Part shown: piece by piece, positions 4,823 through 5,787 of the stretch
Layout: each line of letters opens with the position of its first letter
Numbering within the stretch: position 1 is the first letter of the stretch
Program-made: the position numbers and the translations under genes
Source of the DNA: SIG607 sp045646245
Lineage (GTDB): Bacteria; Bacillota; Clostridia; Oscillospirales; Acutalibacteraceae
Direction of reading: 5' to 3'
DNA length: 5,787 nt
Assembly: GCA_045646245.1 (NCBI GenBank)
Contig: JAZRKJ010000042.1
Span: 1-5,787, forward strand
Notes under the pieces: model-generated
Databases searched by the model: none
What the model saw: the letters and a program-made list of their open reading frames with translations, nothing else
Told to the model about the DNA's origin: nothing

Positions 4823-5098
4823 AACAAAAAGATTTCAAAAAGTTACAACCTTGTAATAATTAAAAAACATTGAAAAATTACCAATTTTTACCAATTGAGT
4901 TGTGCAAAACCACAATTTTTTGACGTAAAAATGGCAAATGTGGGGGAAAAGAGACGTTTTTGGGGGCTTTTTTGCATTAAAAACACAATATATGTTCGTT
5001 TTTTTGCTAAAATGACACTATATGGGGTGAATTTTAAAAATACCGGTTGTCCGTCTATATATGAATATATACACTAAAGCTTTTAAAAATATGCGTAA
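4823..5098. other. AT-rich intergenic DNA with small repeats
   Basis: No credible gene is seen. Two short open frames here (starting at 4682 and 4895) lack binding sites and family resemblance. Visible details are TTACCAATT at 4878-4886 and again at 4888-4896, exactly one helical turn apart; TTGTG/CACAA (4900-4904, 4911-4915) followed by six T; and TATATAT/ATATATA at 5056-5071. Confidence 0.6.
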
Positions 5099-5260
5099 AA
5101 TTTTTGCGCTACGGTTGTAAAAGGAAGCAAGACTTCGTTTTTGCTTAAACTCTACCTTGCGGGTTCCGTAAAACTGGAAAGCGTATCCGAAACCCTTTCC
5201 GACTTAAATTCAGACGGTACTGTGAACACCACCGACCTTGCAGATTTAAAGACGTTTTAA
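5099..5260 (+). pseudogene. Remnant of a dockerin-domain protein gene (C-terminal fragment)
   Basis: This frame has no start codon and is closed upstream by TAA at 5096-5098. It encodes about 53 residues that read as the end of a type I dockerin-like domain. A helix (SFLLKLYLAGSV) is followed by a linker and then a textbook calcium loop DLNSDGTVNTTD (5201-5236), with Asp, Asn, Asp, Gly, Val, Asn and Asp in the EF-hand positions 1, 3, 5, 6, 8, 9 and 12. A short helix ends at the TAA. The first calcium loop is degraded or lost, and the rest of the protein is missing. An intrinsic terminator right after the stop suggests a once-functional gene reduced by deletion. In another frame, ATG 5091 begins a short signal-like MRKIFAL before a stop, which might be the old start. 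Intact dockerin proteins are typically secreted enzymes or adhesins. Confidence 0.7.
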
Positions 5261-5267
5261 TTTTTTT

Positions 5268-5297
5268 AAAACGCATTCCTTTCGGGATGCGTTTTTT
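5268..5297 (+). terminator. Intrinsic terminator after the dockerin remnant
   Basis: AAAACGCATTCC (5268-5279) pairs with GGGATGCGTTTT (5284-5295), with one T.G pair, around TTTC. The T run continues to 5297. It separates the remnant from the uvrB promoter. Confidence 0.88.
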
Positions 5298-5298
5298 C

Positions 5299-5327
5299 TT
5301 TATTTTTTGTAAAATATATGTTATAAT
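5299..5327 (+). promoter_or_regulatory. Probable uvrB promoter
   Basis: A perfect extended -10, TGTTATAAT (TATAAT at 5322-5327), lies about 35 bp before the start codon. The -35 position 17 bp upstream (TTTATT, 5299-5304) is weak. AATATATGTT is repeated at 5313-5322 and 5332-5341, flanking the -10. No recognisable LexA box (GAAC-N4-GTTC) is seen, although uvrB is SOS-controlled in many Firmicutes. Confidence 0.6.
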
Positions 5328-5361
5328 ATATAATATATGTTTGCATTAAGGAGGGTTGCCT

Positions 5362-5787
5362 GTGGATAAATTTAAATTAGTTTCTAAATACAAACCTACG
5401 GGCGACCAACCGCAGGCTATTGAAAAGTTGGTAAACGGTTTAAACAGTGGTCTTAAAGAGCAGGTTTTACTGGGTGTTACAGGCTCAGGTAAAACCTTTA
5501 CCATGGCTAACGTTATTGAAAAAATAAACCGCCCGACACTTGTTCTCGCTCACAATAAAACTCTGGCGGCACAGCTTTGCACCGAATTTAAAGAGCTTTT
5601 CCCCGAAAACGCAGTTGAATATTTTGTTTCCTATTACGACTACTATCAGCCCGAAGCATATATTCCGGGCAGTGATACTTATATTGAAAAGGATTCTGCC
5701 ATTAACGATGAAATTGATAAGCTGCGTCACAGCGCTACCTGTGCTTTAAGTGAACGCAGAGACGTTATAATTGTTGCATCGGTTTCT
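5362..5787 (+). CDS. uvrB: UvrABC excinuclease subunit B, N-terminal part (cut by window end)
   Basis: These are the first 142 residues of UvrB (full length about 650-680 aa), the DNA-damage-verifying helicase-like subunit of nucleotide excision repair, which works with UvrA and UvrC. The conserved opening KYKPTGDQPQAI carries the adenine-sensing Q-motif. Walker A, GVTGSGKT, is at residues 38-45, and LAHNKTLAAQL (62-72) is helicase motif Ia. The tyrosine-rich beta-hairpin that inserts between DNA strands starts at about residue 91 (YYDYYQPEAYIPGSDTYIEK). All are intact. The start is GTG 5362, 7 nt after AAGGAGGG (5347-5354); a TTG at 5356 is too close to that site. The reading frame is open to the last base. 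uvrA often follows uvrB in Firmicutes but is not visible here. Confidence 0.97.
   Translation, partial: MDKFKLVSKYKPTGDQPQAIEKLVNGLNSGLKEQVLLGVTGSGKTFTMANVIEKINRPTLVLAHNKTLAAQLCTEFKELFPENAVEYFVSYYDYYQPEAYIPGSDTYIEKDSAINDEIDKLRHSATCALSERRDVIIVASVS

Noticed and set aside
4682..5077. Two short plus-strand open frames (4682-4873 and 4895-5077)
   Set aside because: They are AT-rich, lack binding sites, overlap the minus-strand promoter region or repeats, and have no recognisable domain.
5299..5361. LexA/SOS box upstream of uvrB
   Set aside because: No GAAC-N4-GTTC-type inverted repeat is present in the interval.

Overview
The window looks like chromosomal DNA from a low-GC Gram-positive bacterium, most likely an uncultured gut-type Clostridia (Oscillospirales/Lachnospirales-like). 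This rests on AT-rich intergenic DNA, AGGAG-type ribosome binding sites, TTGACA/TATAAT-type promoters, many hairpin-plus-T-run terminators, a YabE-like 3D-domain wall protein and a dockerin remnant. The taxonomy is inference; there is no rRNA to confirm it.

Layout: 1-125 is gene-free DNA with diverged direct repeats, closed by a terminator (126-151). Positions 165-331 hold an unusual array of tiny hairpins separated by a 9-nt spacer that reverses orientation at the middle. The array sits directly before a four-helix-bundle (S23/IVP-like) gene (377-736) with its own terminator. On the minus strand, 812-1531 holds a 96-aa zinc-knuckle protein gene preceded by two tandem, diverged copies of an apparently undescribed structured RNA. 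Each copy has its own promoter, a 13-14 bp closing stem, two nested stems, a possible pseudoknot and an intrinsic terminator. The two copies show compensatory base changes, and all the G.U pairs fit minus-strand transcription only.

A plus-strand promoter at 1556-1584 drives a two-gene operon: an NSS-family sodium-coupled amino-acid transporter (1615-2988) and a flavin-reductase-like FMN-binding protein (2997-3506). The operon ends in a terminator whose hairpin contains the stop codon. Next come a short G3A4 tandem repeat and a REP-like double palindrome (3527-3612). A convergent minus-strand gene (3659-4669) encodes a membrane-anchored YabE/Rpf-like wall hydrolase with its promoter at 4756-4783.

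The AT-rich stretch 4784-5098 has only small palindromes and repeats. At 5099-5260 is a gene fragment encoding the end of a dockerin-type calcium-binding domain, still followed by a terminator. The window ends inside uvrB (5362-5787), the nucleotide-excision-repair helicase subunit.

The named genes are ordinary housekeeping or accessory functions with no shared pathway. The most novel content is the duplicated structured RNA with its adjacent zinc-knuckle gene, and secondly the hairpin array attached to the four-helix-bundle gene.
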